The notes beneath the pieces were generated by a model. It did not search any database. It was not told where the DNA came from and was given only the letters and a program-made list of their open reading frames with translations. A program made the translations under genes and the position numbers. This document shows, one piece after another, positions 44,610 to 53,216 of a DNA stretch of 64,000 bases (the stretch's first letter is position 1; each line of letters begins with the position of its first letter). This stretch comes from Rhizobium rosettiformans (GTDB lineage: Bacteria > Pseudomonadota > Alphaproteobacteria > Rhizobiales > Rhizobiaceae), in assembly GCF_016806065.1 (NCBI RefSeq), contig NZ_CP032405.1, forward strand, positions 2,632,001-2,696,000, read 5' to 3'.

Positions 44610-45611
44610 ATGTCTCTGCCCGCCACCATGCGCCATGTCGATCTCACCACCCATGGCGACCCGGAGGTCATGCACCTCGTCGAGGGGCCGCTGCCGAGCC
44701 CGCGGCCGGGCGAAGTGCTGGTGAGGGTCGAGGCGGCGGGCGTCAACCGGCCGGATGTCGCCCAGCGCCAGGGCGCCTATCCGCCACCGAAGGATGCAAG
44801 CCCCATTCTCGGCCTGGAGATCGCAGGCGAGATCGTCAGTCTGGGTGCCGGCGTCACCGATTTCCAGCTCGGCGACCGGATCTGTGCGCTGGCAAACGGC
44901 GGCGGATACGCCGAATACTGCGCCGTGCCGGCAAGCCAGGCCATGCCGTTTCCGAAGGGATACGATGCCGTGAAGGCGGCAGCACTGCCGGAAACCTTCT
45001 TCACCGTCTGGGCCAATCTCTTCCAGATGGCCGGCCTGACCGAAGGCGAGACCGTGCTCATCCATGGCGGATCCTCAGGCATCGGCACCACCGCCATTCA
45101 GCTCGCAAAAGCCTTCGGCGCCACCGTCTACACCACCGCTGGCTCGGCTGAAAAATGCGCCGCGTGCATGGATCTGGGGGCCGTGAGAGCCATCAACTAC
45201 AAGGCCGAGGATTTCGTCGAGATCGTCAAGGAAGAGACGCAAGGCAAAGGCGTCGATGTCGTGCTCGACATGATCGGTGCCGCCTATTTCGACCGCAACC
45301 TGCAGGTCCTCGCCAAGGACGGCTGCCTCTCCATCATCGCCTTCCTCGGTGGCTCGACCGTCGAAAAGGCGAGCCTTGCGCCGATCATGATGAAGCGCCT
45401 GACCGTGACAGGCTCGACCATGCGCCCGCGCAGCCCGGAAGAAAAACGCGCCATCCGCGACGACCTGATGACGGAAGTCTGGCCCCGCCTGGAGCGCGGC
45501 GAACTCGCCCCCGTCATCCACACCGTCCTGCCCTTCGAAGAGGTCATCGAGGCCCACCGGCTGATGGAAAGCTCCGAACATATCGGCAAGATCGTGCTGA
45601 AGCTGGGGTGA
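44610..45611 (+). CDS. NAD(P)H-quinone oxidoreductase, PIG3-type
   Basis: A 333-residue zinc-free medium-chain reductase of the quinone oxidoreductase/PIG3 group. The substrate domain has [20 protein letters not shown] and the Rossmann motif is [25 protein letters not shown]-dependent one-electron reduction of quinones is the known activity of the group. TAGGAG precedes the ATG at 44610. A strong inverted repeat lies just upstream. Confidence 0.88.
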   Translation: MSLPATMRHVDLTTHGDPEVMHLVEGPLPSPRPGEVLVRVEAAGVNRPDVAQRQGAYPPPKDASPILGLEIAGEIVSLGAGVTDFQLGDRICALANGGGYAEYCAVPASQAMPFPKGYDAVKAAALPETFFTVWANLFQMAGLTEGETVLIHGGSSGIGTTAIQLAKAFGATVYTTAGSAEKCAACMDLGAVRAINYKAEDFVEIVKEETQGKGVDVVLDMIGAAYFDRNLQVLAKDGCLSIIAFLGGSTVEKASLAPIMMKRLTVTGSTMRPRSPEEKRAIRDDLMTEVWPRLERGELAPVIHTVLPFEEVIEAHRLMESSEHIGKIVLKLG

Positions 45612-45650
45612 GGAAATCTAGTCTCTTCAATCGAAGGCGCTTGTGCAATT

Positions 45651-46589
45651 CTAGTGCCTGTTGAACATGAAATATGGTTCGTGCCCCGGCCTCCGTCTTG
45701 TCCTCTTGAGTTTCTTCTCAAACAAATCGGCCGCGTCTTTGACCTCTTTCAGCGTGAAGTTGACGGGGCGGTCGATAAAAAACCGCCTTCCATACTTATC
45801 GATAAGGCGGGCATTCGGCCTAAGGTTTTCCCTAACCCATCGGCGATAAGCTTTCATCTCACTCGCAGGCAATCCCTGCGTTCTCGCAAAAGTTAGGGCT
45901 CTCTCGCGCCGTGTGCGGAGGAACTGACCCCTTGTCGTCTGAAGCACGTAATTCACCAGTATTTCGAACAGGTACTTTTCTGCCAGCCAAAGCCGTGGAG
46001 AATCCTGCCACACCTCTTCGCAGGCCGTTGCCAAGTCTTGGGCCTCAAATACCCGCTTGTAGAACCGCATTGCCCGTTCTTCGATATCGCCAGCAGCGAT
46101 TTCCCGATCAGACCCGACCAGCGCGTAGAATGGCGTGGGTTTTTTGAAATCCAAATCTTTCAAAATATGAAATCCGAAACACGCCAATGAAATCACGCAA
46201 AGACAGTTGTTCATGGCTATATTGATTTCGCGAAAAAGCTCCACCATGTGCGGCCAAGGTGCGTTCTCACCGCTTGCCGCGACTTTGAGGCCATCTTGAG
46301 CGTGACCGTGCATATCTAAGTGAATGATCGGGCGGAACGAACTTACCGCCTTTTCGCGAAGCATGTCGAGGAATGCATATAGCTCATCTCGGGACCTCGG
46401 CTCGAAACGAGTGAAACCAATTCCAAGCCTATTCAGATGTGGTTCGAGGTCTTCGAGAATACGGTCTGTTACACCCTTCTCTGAGTCACGTAAGGAAGTG
46501 ATCCAAACCAAACTATTAACTCGCACCTCAGTCTCGTAAGCATCAGGAATGTCCTCACCTTCGCCCGCGCTTTTGGTCACAATGTCCAT
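45651..46589 (-). CDS. orphan protein with caspase/CHAT-like His-Cys motifs
   Basis: A 312-residue protein I cannot assign to a named family. RPIIHLDMHGHAQDGLKV (86-103, candidate His94) and CVISLACFGF (131-140, candidate Cys137) have the spacing and strand context of the catalytic His and Cys in caspase, metacaspase and CHAT proteases. YALVGSDREIAAGDIEERAMRFY (155-177) resembles the conserved strand-loop-helix after the Cys in CHAT proteins. The C-terminal third is basic and helical with no recognised domain. The gene and its flanks (45612-46774) have visibly lower GC than neighbours, which suggests transfer. It has no obvious partner gene. It could be a defence effector, but this is inference. 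Confidence 0.5.
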   Translation of the reverse strand: MDIVTKSAGEGEDIPDAYETEVRVNSLVWITSLRDSEKGVTDRILEDLEPHLNRLGIGFTRFEPRSRDELYAFLDMLREKAVSSFRPIIHLDMHGHAQDGLKVAASGENAPWPHMVELFREINIAMNNCLCVISLACFGFHILKDLDFKKPTPFYALVGSDREIAAGDIEERAMRFYKRVFEAQDLATACEEVWQDSPRLWLAEKYLFEILVNYVLQTTRGQFLRTRRERALTFARTQGLPASEMKAYRRWVRENLRPNARLIDKYGRRFFIDRPVNFTLKEVKDAADLFEKKLKRTRRRPGHEPYFMFNRH

Positions 46590-46774
46590 CCAGTCCTGTC
46601 TTCACAATGAGGCAATGCCCTCTCTTCTCTCAGCAGGGTTCGCAAGCCGGTACGGCAGGCTAGCCGCCGAGACCAACAAAGATGGCGTCGTAGAAGCATC
46701 TTGAGCGCTCCAAATCGTTGCTTCCAATCATGACATGCCTGAACATCTTTCATCTTCAGTATTGTGTGGGGGCA

Positions 46775-47800
46775 TCACGACACAGTCACCGGCTTCGACC
46801 GCAGCCGGCTCACCGTTGCCGGGTCGGCGCGGCGGCAGAGGCGGGGCGGCAGGCCCTTCATGATCAGTTCGGCATCGGCAACGGCCATGGAGCCCAGCGC
46901 ATAGAAGGCGTCCCGCGTGCCGCCGGTCCTGTGGGCAGATAAGAGAATGCCCGATGCCTGGCGCACGGGATCGTCGGCTGCGACAGGCTCCTCCGGAAAC
47001 ACATCCGTTGCCACCTTGATATGGCCGGATTGCGCAGCTTCGATCATCGCCGGAAAATCGACGACGGCAGCCCGGCTCATCAGCAGGAAGGCCGCGCCCG
47101 GCCTCATCATCGCGAACTCTCTGCTGCCGATGAAGCCCTCGTTCTCGCTGGTGACGCTCGCAAACACGAAGACCACCTGGCTTTCGCTCAGCACCTCATC
47201 GAGCGTCGCCGGCTCGCAATCCTGGCCCTCGATGATCTCCTTCGGAAGCCACGGGTCGAAAACGCGAACCCGATTCTTGAACGGGCGAATGAGGTCGCGA
47301 AACGCATGGCCGAGATCGCCGAAGCCGATGATCCCGACGGGTGCTCCAGCGAAGCGGAACGTCTCGGCATTGCCCTCCAGCCCATAGCGCTCGACGCCCA
47401 GGCGAAAATCCCGATCCGCTGCCGTGATGCCGCGGGCGAGATCCAGCGCCATGGCAAGGGCTGCCTCCGCCACCGGCGAGGCAAAGGCCGAGGCTGGTGT
47501 GATCACCCAGATCCCGCGCTCGACACAGGCTTGGTAGTCGATATTCGGCAGGAAATTCGATTCCACATTGATGATCGCCTTCAGCCTCGGCGCCCTGTCC
47601 AGACGTTCTCTCGGCATGTCCGTCTGGCCGAAGATCAGGACAGTGTCGGGAAGGTACCGCTCGACCTCTTCGGGCGGCATCGGGCGATCCTCCGACACGA
47701 TCAACTCGCCCAGCGCCTCGAGCCGTGCCCGGACGGACGGCTCCATGATCAGATCGAGTGTCCTCGGCAAAGGATCGACCAGAATGATATCGCGGCTCAA
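46775..47800 (-). CDS. D-2-hydroxyacid dehydrogenase family protein
   Basis: A 341-residue NAD-dependent D-2-hydroxyacid dehydrogenase. The nucleotide motif is VGIIGFGDLGHAFRDL (about 153-168), catalytic Arg in RAAVVDFPAM, Glu in FPEEPVA and His in SAHRTGG (about 297). The start is TTG with a strong GGGAGGAAACA before it, which decides it over later ATG codons. The enzyme probably reduces a 2-keto acid or oxidises a sugar acid; the substrate is not evident. The 185-base gap to the caspase-like gene contains nothing recognisable. Confidence 0.85.
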   Translation of the reverse strand: MSRDIILVDPLPRTLDLIMEPSVRARLEALGELIVSEDRPMPPEEVERYLPDTVLIFGQTDMPRERLDRAPRLKAIINVESNFLPNIDYQACVERGIWVITPASAFASPVAEAALAMALDLARGITAADRDFRLGVERYGLEGNAETFRFAGAPVGIIGFGDLGHAFRDLIRPFKNRVRVFDPWLPKEIIEGQDCEPATLDEVLSESQVVFVFASVTSENEGFIGSREFAMMRPGAAFLLMSRAAVVDFPAMIEAAQSGHIKVATDVFPEEPVAADDPVRQASGILLSAHRTGGTRDAFYALGSMAVADAELIMKGLPPRLCRRADPATVSRLRSKPVTVS

Positions 47801-48073
47801 TGTTTCCTCCCTCGAGAATCTTTGCTTGGTTGCAGCTTAGCGCGAAAACCCTCTCGCATGGCAGGCCGTCTTTGCGGGCCATACCCGGCCATATCTTCGC
47901 CGGTGGAGGCGAAAAGCGGAGCCTGAATGGAACGGCTTGAGGGCCAAAGGCGTCTATTGGATGCGGATGATATGTTCCCTCGCACTGTCTGAACGCCGGG
48001 ACGCCAACCGATTGCCGCCACTTCGAGCTGCCAGTCGGGGTGTCGGAGACGCTGAAATTGAAAGGATTGCCAA

Positions 48074-48769
48074 ATGACTGTCGTGCTTGCCACCGTGTGT
48101 GAAGATGGCGTGGTCATGGGATCGGATTCCCAGATCACCGACAAGGGGCGCGGCATGACATATCCGGCCCAGAAGCTTCATCCCCTCGGCACCGACGCTG
48201 CCTGGGGCGGCAGCGGTGCAAGGTCGGTGCTGACAGACGTGCAGCGCAGCTTCAACGAAAACAGTGCGGCGATCCTCGAGGCGCCGGATATCGGCCGTGC
48301 CATGCAGAATCAGGTCCTGCCGATCCTTCGCCACCACTACGAGACCTTCATCCCCGACGTGCCCGGCGAGGAAGGCAGTGGCACGCCCTCGGCCTATGTG
48401 ATGGCCGCTGGATGGCGTGACGGCGAGCCTTGGATCATCGAGATCACCCCCTCGGGCATGATCGGACACTATGCCGATATCGGATTCCATGCGATCGGCA
48501 GCGGGGCGGCCATGGCCCAGCAGGCGGGCTCTCTGCTCTCGCATTTCCGCCTCGGCAAGCGATCGGTTGAAGTCGGCTGTGCGGCGGTCTTGCGCGTGCT
48601 GCAGTCCCTCGACCTCACCTCCGCCAGCGTCGGCAAGCCGTTCAGCTTGTGCCGCATCACCAAGGACGGCGCCCATCACCTGACCGACGAGGAGATCGAC
48701 AAGGTCGGCGAAGTCGTGGCTCGCTGGGAAAAGGCCGAACAGGCCGCTATCGCCAAGATATTCGACTGA
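48074..48769 (+). CDS. proteasome-like Ntn hydrolase
   Basis: A 231-residue protein of the proteasome/HslV beta-subunit fold. After the initiator Met, the numbering from Thr gives Thr1 (MTVVLATV), Asp17 (GSDSQIT) and Lys33 (PAQKLHP), exactly the proteasome catalytic triad. AIGSGAAMAQQAGSLL matches the conserved G-S-G-x-x-A segment. HslV is shorter (about 175) and Anbu has a different N-terminal sequence, so this is a separate branch. The peptide bond after Met1 would have to be removed, by methionine aminopeptidase since residue 2 is small. No AAA+ unfoldase gene is adjacent. Confidence 0.75.
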   Translation: MTVVLATVCEDGVVMGSDSQITDKGRGMTYPAQKLHPLGTDAAWGGSGARSVLTDVQRSFNENSAAILEAPDIGRAMQNQVLPILRHHYETFIPDVPGEEGSGTPSAYVMAAGWRDGEPWIIEITPSGMIGHYADIGFHAIGSGAAMAQQAGSLLSHFRLGKRSVEVGCAAVLRVLQSLDLTSASVGKPFSLCRITKDGAHHLTDEEIDKVGEVVARWEKAEQAAIAKIFD

Positions 48770-48780
48770 GCCGCTGAGGC

Positions 48781-49086
48781 TCAGATCCCGGAGCCATCCA
48801 GTTCCGTCTCGTCCTCGCCCTCCCAGGCCGGTGGGCGGACCATGGCATCCAGATTTGCCCCCGGCAGCGGCATCCAGCATTTCAGCTCCGGCTCCGCATA
48901 GGCGATGATCAGTCCTGGCGTCGAATCGGACGACCGCCAGCCCTCCGCTCCGAACCGGTCGCCCTTCGACCAGTAGACGAGATCGACCGCCCCCGGCCCC
49001 TGTTCGGATGCGCGGATGGTCACGAGAATGCGGCTGCCGTCGCGCGGCGCCGTGCGCATGTTTCGCCAGCGGATGGATTCGTCCAT
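48781..49086 (-). CDS. small DUF551-like protein
   Basis: A 101-residue protein with the N-terminal pattern W-R-N-M-R-T-A-P-R-D-G-S-R-I-L-V, shared with small DUF551-like proteins frequent in phages and rhizobia. The ATG at 49086 is preceded by GGGAGGA, which decides it over upstream codons. It is convergent with the proteasome-like gene, with 11 bases between. Function unknown. Confidence 0.6.
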   Translation of the reverse strand: MDESIRWRNMRTAPRDGSRILVTIRASEQGPGAVDLVYWSKGDRFGAEGWRSSDSTPGLIIAYAEPELKCWMPLPGANLDAMVRPPAWEGEDETELDGSGI

Positions 49087-49164
49087 GATATGTCCTCCCA
49101 TTACGCTCAGGAGTGTCGCCGCCGGAGAGGGGGCGGTCAACAGCAATGCTTGCCATCCGGCAGA

Positions 49165-49464
49165 TCATATCGCGTCGTCATCGGTCCAGATCATCGGATG
49201 CCGTCGGGCGTTGTAGACCCTCAGCACCCAGAGAATGTCACCGCGAACGGTGTAGGGGAGAATGAAGCCGAAGCGAGGCTCGACCGCTTCGCGAATATCC
49301 GGACGCTCTGTCAGCCGTCCGCTCTGCGGCTGCTCTTGGATCCGACGCAGCGTCGTTCGAATGGTGGTTACCACATGTTTGTGCCCAGACGGAGAGCGTG
49401 GCCGCAGCCAGTCTCTTAAGTCTTCAAGGTCTCGAACCGCATCGCGCGTGAACCGGAGCTTCAT
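49165..49464 (-). CDS. ParE-family toxin
   Basis: A 99-residue RelE/ParE-superfamily toxin: RFTRDAVRDLEDLRDWLRPRSP, TLRRIQEQPQSGRLTERPDIREAV and VLRVYNARRHP, the typical ParE strand pattern. It follows its antitoxin with a 4-base overlap. Confidence 0.85.
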   Translation of the reverse strand: MKLRFTRDAVRDLEDLRDWLRPRSPSGHKHVVTTIRTTLRRIQEQPQSGRLTERPDIREAVEPRFGFILPYTVRGDILWVLRVYNARRHPMIWTDDDAI

Positions 49465-49733
49465 GAGCGCTCGACGAACGACGGTGGAGGCGGCGGAACC
49501 GCTTCGTCACCCCAACTCTCCATCCAGGTCAGCACCTCGTCGCCGTCATGGCCGAGGTCTCGGTCGACATCGCCCAAGGCGCGATCCATGTCCGCCTGCC
49601 AGCGATTGCGACCATCGATATAGGCCTCAACTGCGCGCGCGACGATGTCTTCGCGCGACTGGCCTGTCTGGCGTGAAAGCGTCTCGATGGCGACGGTCAC
49701 CACATCCGGTAACATAATTTCGAGCTTCGTCAT
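49461..49733 (-). CDS. ribbon-helix-helix antitoxin
   Basis: A 90-residue antitoxin. The N-terminal ribbon-helix-helix (KLEIMLPDVVTVAIETLSRQTGQSREDIVARAVEAYI) binds DNA and the C-terminal acidic tail (ALGDVDRDLGHDGDEVL) neutralises the ParE-like toxin encoded next. The ATGA-type overlap couples the two. Confidence 0.82.
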   Translation of the reverse strand: MTKLEIMLPDVVTVAIETLSRQTGQSREDIVARAVEAYIDGRNRWQADMDRALGDVDRDLGHDGDEVLTWMESWGDEAVPPPPPSFVERS

Positions 49734-49809
49734 ATTTCGTGCCTTGCCGTATCCACTCGACGCACCTACCTTATCTCTATCGGCAACGTAACGAAAGGAA
49801 GGTGATCCA

Positions 49810-49884
49810 ATGTCTAATGAGATTTCGGTCTGCGTGTGTGACTTTGGAAAGGGTGCGGTTTTGACGGGGCAGCCCTCGGCCTGA
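49810..49884 (+). CDS. 24-residue short ORF with CxC motif
   Basis: A short reading frame MSNEISVCVCDFGKGAVLTG(QPSA) behind a very strong ribosome-binding site AAGGAAGGTGA. It is followed, 60 bases past its stop, by an intrinsic terminator at 49945-49970. It lies in the 269-base gap between the ribbon-helix-helix antitoxin and the DUF3750 gene. The arrangement looks like a complete small transcription unit: either a tiny protein, or a small RNA with an ORF. No homologue is recognised. Confidence 0.35.
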   Translation: MSNEISVCVCDFGKGAVLTGQPSA

Positions 49885-49944
49885 TCCAGCCTTCCTTCGG
49901 GCGGTTTCCCCGTCCGGGTCCAGACAAAGGACTAAAACTCATGG

Positions 49945-49970
49945 GAGCCACCCTCGCGGGTGGCTCTTTT
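49945..49970 (+). terminator. intrinsic terminator after the short ORF
   Basis: GAGCCACCC (49945-49953) and GGGTGGCTC (49958-49966) form a perfect 9-bp stem with loop TCGC, followed by TTTT. The minus-strand side faces the 3' end of the DUF3750 gene. Confidence 0.8.
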
Positions 49971-50002
49971 GATTCAGGGGATTTGTTTTGAGGGCAGGGC
50001 GC

Positions 50003-50737
50003 TTAAAGCCCGACAGTCCCGAATCCCGGCACCTTGATCCCCGGTCGGGCGACATCGATGCCAGCCACGAGGCCGAGGAAATTCACCTCCAGCCCGCTGC
50101 GCGCCCCGACCGATAGCCCGGCAAAGCCGCCGAGACTCAAATGCAGGTCCCGCCCGTCCTTGTCGAGATGGTAGAAGGCACCGCCCGGCAGATAGTCGCG
50201 GCCGACCGCATCGGATGGCAGAACAGCCCCCAGTTCCGGCACTTCGCGCAGCACATGCGCGACGAAAGTGTTGGAGTTCGGTCCCGGATAGATCCGGTAG
50301 CCACCCGGCTGGCCATAGGCATAGCCGGCAATCGCCGCTTCCACCATCGGGATCAGTCGTTTGGCCTCTTCGCCCTTCACTTCGGCGACGAGCCGCGGCG
50401 GGTTGGAATACCAATAGGCATCCGGCGCCCGATGATTGCGGCGGATCGGCGAGCCCCAGCCCACCTTGTCATAGCGCTGATAGTCGCCGTTTTCGTCCTT
50501 GGTGACGATCCAGGCATGGCTGGCGATCGCCCCCTTCAGTCCCCCGGTCATCGCCGAGAAAATGTAGATCGCCGCCTCCGGACTTTCGTCTGCCGTCGGC
50601 AGCAGCCCGGACGAGCTCCATCGCGCCGAACTCCAGCCCTCCGGATGGTCGCGCGTCGCCCAGAGCCCGGCCGAAACCAGGGTCGGCAGCACGAAGACAA
50701 GCAGGATGACGGAGACGATGCGCAGCAGAAATTTCAA
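50003..50737 (-). CDS. DUF3750-family protein
   Basis: A 244-residue protein with one N-terminal membrane segment or signal (FLLRIVSVILLVFVLPTLVS). Conserved DUF3750 features: IASHAWIVTKDENGDYQRYDKVGWG and the later YRIYPGPNSNTFVAHVLREV. The His-containing ASHAW and the PGPNSNTF loop recall permuted papain-like (NlpC-type) hydrolases, but activity is not established. The start appears to be TTG at 50737 with GAGG upstream. Confidence 0.75.
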   Translation of the reverse strand: MKFLLRIVSVILLVFVLPTLVSAGLWATRDHPEGWSSARWSSSGLLPTADESPEAAIYIFSAMTGGLKGAIASHAWIVTKDENGDYQRYDKVGWGSPIRRNHRAPDAYWYSNPPRLVAEVKGEEAKRLIPMVEAAIAGYAYGQPGGYRIYPGPNSNTFVAHVLREVPELGAVLPSDAVGRDYLPGGAFYHLDKDGRDLHLSLGGFAGLSVGARSGLEVNFLGLVAGIDVARPGIKVPGFGTVGL

Positions 50738-50809
50738 CGCGGACCTCGAACAGCAGGACGATGCATGCTTTAAGAAGCATCAGAGAATATTGGCTTTTTG
50801 AGGCACGTC

Positions 50810-51817
50810 ATGGAAAATCCTGTTACGGTCGAGGTCACGCGCGGTCAACTCGTCGAGAGCCGCCATCGCGGCATGGCCGTCGTGATCGATGCCGAGGGCG
50901 CCATCGTCTTCTCCGCCGGCGATGTCGATTCCGGCGTTTTCCCGCGTTCTGCCTGCAAGGCCATGCAGGCTTTGCCGTTGGTCGAAAGCGGTGCGGCCGA
51001 TGCTTACGGCTTCGGCAACCGCGAACTGGCACTCGCCTGCGCCTCCCATTCGGGCGAACCGGAACATGTCGCAACCGCAGCCTTCATGCTGAAGGCTGCC
51101 GGCCGGGACGAAAGCGTGCTCGAATGCGGTGCCCACTGGTCCTCGCACCAGTCCGTGCTTATCGATCAGGCCCGCACGCTGGACAAGCCCACCGCCCTCC
51201 ACAACAATTGCTCAGGCAAGCATTCCGGCTTCGTCTGCACCTGCGTGCATACCGGCGAAGACCCGCGCGGCTATGCCGGTTTCGACCACCCGCTGCAGCA
51301 GGCGATCCGCGCCATCATAACGGATCTGACCGGGGCCGTGCTTTCGAGAGACAATTGCGGCACCGATGGCTGCTCTATCCCGACCTATGCCGTGCCGCTC
51401 ACGGGCCTGGCCCGTGGCTTCGGCAAGCTGGTCACCGGCAAGGGACTGGAGCCCTTGCGCGCCGCTGCCGCCCGCCGCCTGATCAATGCCTGCATGGCAG
51501 AACCCTTTTACGTTGCCGGCACGAAACGCTTCTGCACGAAGCTGATGCAGGTCGCGCCGGGCAGGATCTTCGCCAAGACCGGTGCGGAAGGCGTCTTCTG
51601 CGCGCTTCTGCCGGACAAGGGCCTCTCCTTCGCCGTCAAGGCCGAGGATGGCGCAACCCGTGCCGCAGAGGCGATGATCGCAGCCCTGCTTGCCCGTCAT
51701 TTCGATGCGGATAGTGAGGAGCGGGCCGCCCTGATGAAGCTTGCCCATCACGGCATGACGAACTGGAATGGCCTCTCCGTCGGCACAGTCAGGACGACGG
51801 ACGTGCTGTTCGCCTGA
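50810..51817 (+). CDS. L-asparaginase, Rhizobium etli AnsA type
   Basis: A 335-residue asparaginase of the R. etli-type family (serine-hydrolase-like fold, unrelated to the E. coli type). Characteristic: ALACASHSGEPEHV, NNCSGKHSGFVC, LSRDNCGTDGCSIPTYAVPL with the zinc/nucleophile cysteines, and AKTGAEGVFCALLP. It converts L-Asn to Asp and ammonia. ATG at 50810 with GAGG upstream; a TTG four codons earlier is less likely. It lacks the neighbouring asparaginase-regulon genes. Confidence 0.9.
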   Translation: MENPVTVEVTRGQLVESRHRGMAVVIDAEGAIVFSAGDVDSGVFPRSACKAMQALPLVESGAADAYGFGNRELALACASHSGEPEHVATAAFMLKAAGRDESVLECGAHWSSHQSVLIDQARTLDKPTALHNNCSGKHSGFVCTCVHTGEDPRGYAGFDHPLQQAIRAIITDLTGAVLSRDNCGTDGCSIPTYAVPLTGLARGFGKLVTGKGLEPLRAAAARRLINACMAEPFYVAGTKRFCTKLMQVAPGRIFAKTGAEGVFCALLPDKGLSFAVKAEDGATRAAEAMIAALLARHFDADSEERAALMKLAHHGMTNWNGLSVGTVRTTDVLFA

Positions 51818-51935
51818 GCCTTCGGCCGTCAGCCGGTCAGCCACGTCGGGGCCACCTGCCTCAAGGGAGGTTTAACCCTTGTCGGTCTAGAGTGCCTTTA
51901 CGACCCATCGTGGGCAAACGACGAGGCCGAGTTTC

Positions 51936-53216
51936 ATGACTGTTGCGATCAGAGGGCGAGACCGCACCGCCGGCCGTAGCCGGTCCATTCCGCTTGTGCG
52001 TCATGGCCGCCACCTGGAGCTCGAATGCCTCGAAACGCTCGATGAACTCGAGGCACTGAAGGATGCTTGGCAGGGGCTTGAAGAGCGCTGCCCGGAGCCT
52101 TTCGGTTATTTCCAGAGTTTCGACTGGTGCTTGTCCTGGTGCCGGGTTTTCCTCGCGCCGGAAAAGACGGAGGTGCGCGCTCGGGTCTATGTGCTGTGGG
52201 ATGGCGCCGAGTGCGTGATGATCTGGCCGATGATGACCCGCCGCATCAGTCCGGCAATCACGCTTCTCGTTCCGCTGACGGCGCCGATGAACCAGTATTC
52301 GACGCTGCTTTACGATCCCGCTCGTTTTGATCGGGACGCTGGTCGCGCAGTCCTCGATGAGATCCGCCGGGATCGTGGGCTCGATGCCGTCTGCCTCGAC
52401 CATGTACCGCAATTAGCCCTGCTCTCAGCTATTCTGGAAGGTCAGGGGGTAAGCCCCGAGGAGGGGCAGCAATCCTCCATCCTCGATCTCTCTGCTATCA
52501 CTGACTGGGAAAGCCATCACCGCGCCTTGCCGAAGAAACAGCGCCTGCAGCGCAACAGCCGCCGCAACCGGTTGGAGAAGCTTGGCGCCCTCGATTATCG
52601 CGTCTATCCGGCGGGAAGTCCCGGATACGCAGACAACATCGAGCGCTGCATCGCCCTGAAACAGGCCTGGCTCAGAGACACGGGCCGCCTCGGCCGCGAC
52701 GTGTTTGACCCACGTTTTGCCGCCTTCCTCCGCGATCTCGGCACCAGGGCAAACGCGGGCGACGATGGCGTCTACCTGCATGCCCTGACGCTCGACAGCA
52801 GCCCGATCGCCATGGAAATCGGCATGCGCTTCCGCGATGACTATTACTGTTTCCTCGGCGCCATCGATCTCGCCTATCAGAAACACTCGCCGGGCAAGGT
52901 GCAGATGGAGAGTGCGCAACGCTGGGCGATCGAAACCGGGATCCGCCGCTTCGATTTTCTCAATGACCCTTCCGCCTACAAGTCGAGCTGGACCAACGCC
53001 ACCGAGCCGCTGACCGCCTGCTATGTTCCGCTGACCAGCCTCGGCCGGCTCTATTGCCATCACTGGATGGCAGGCCTTCGCCCGCATATGCGCTCCATCT
53101 ACCATCGCTTCGGTGCGCAGATCCGGGCCCGCCTCCTGTCGGCGGTCGGTCCGGTCCAGCGTCTGCTTGGACGCCATGGCGGCAGCATGGGCCTCGTCCT
53201 GTGCTGCATGCCATGA
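51936..53216 (+). CDS. FemAB/CelD-like acyltransferase
   Basis: A 426-residue protein with the GNAT-fold CelD/BcsL-like domain (Acetyltransf_6): PFGYFQSFDWCLSWCRVF near the N terminus, FCLGAIDLAYQKHSPGKVQMESAQRWAIETGIRRFDFLND (in part) near the C terminus. Such proteins acylate or transfer residues to exopolysaccharides. Its stop overlaps the start of the flippase gene (ATGA), so the two are a translationally coupled polysaccharide module. Confidence 0.8.
   Translation: MTVAIRGRDRTAGRSRSIPLVRHGRHLELECLETLDELEALKDAWQGLEERCPEPFGYFQSFDWCLSWCRVFLAPEKTEVRARVYVLWDGAECVMIWPMMTRRISPAITLLVPLTAPMNQYSTLLYDPARFDRDAGRAVLDEIRRDRGLDAVCLDHVPQLALLSAILEGQGVSPEEGQQSSILDLSAITDWESHHRALPKKQRLQRNSRRNRLEKLGALDYRVYPAGSPGYADNIERCIALKQAWLRDTGRLGRDVFDPRFAAFLRDLGTRANAGDDGVYLHALTLDSSPIAMEIGMRFRDDYYCFLGAIDLAYQKHSPGKVQMESAQRWAIETGIRRFDFLNDPSAYKSSWTNATEPLTACYVPLTSLGRLYCHHWMAGLRPHMRSIYHRFGAQIRARLLSAVGPVQRLLGRHGGSMGLVLCCMP

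Noticed and set aside
45651..46589. Transposase or phage gene
   Set aside because: No DDE, HTH or recombinase motif and no terminal repeats. The His and Cys motifs point to a hydrolase-like fold instead.
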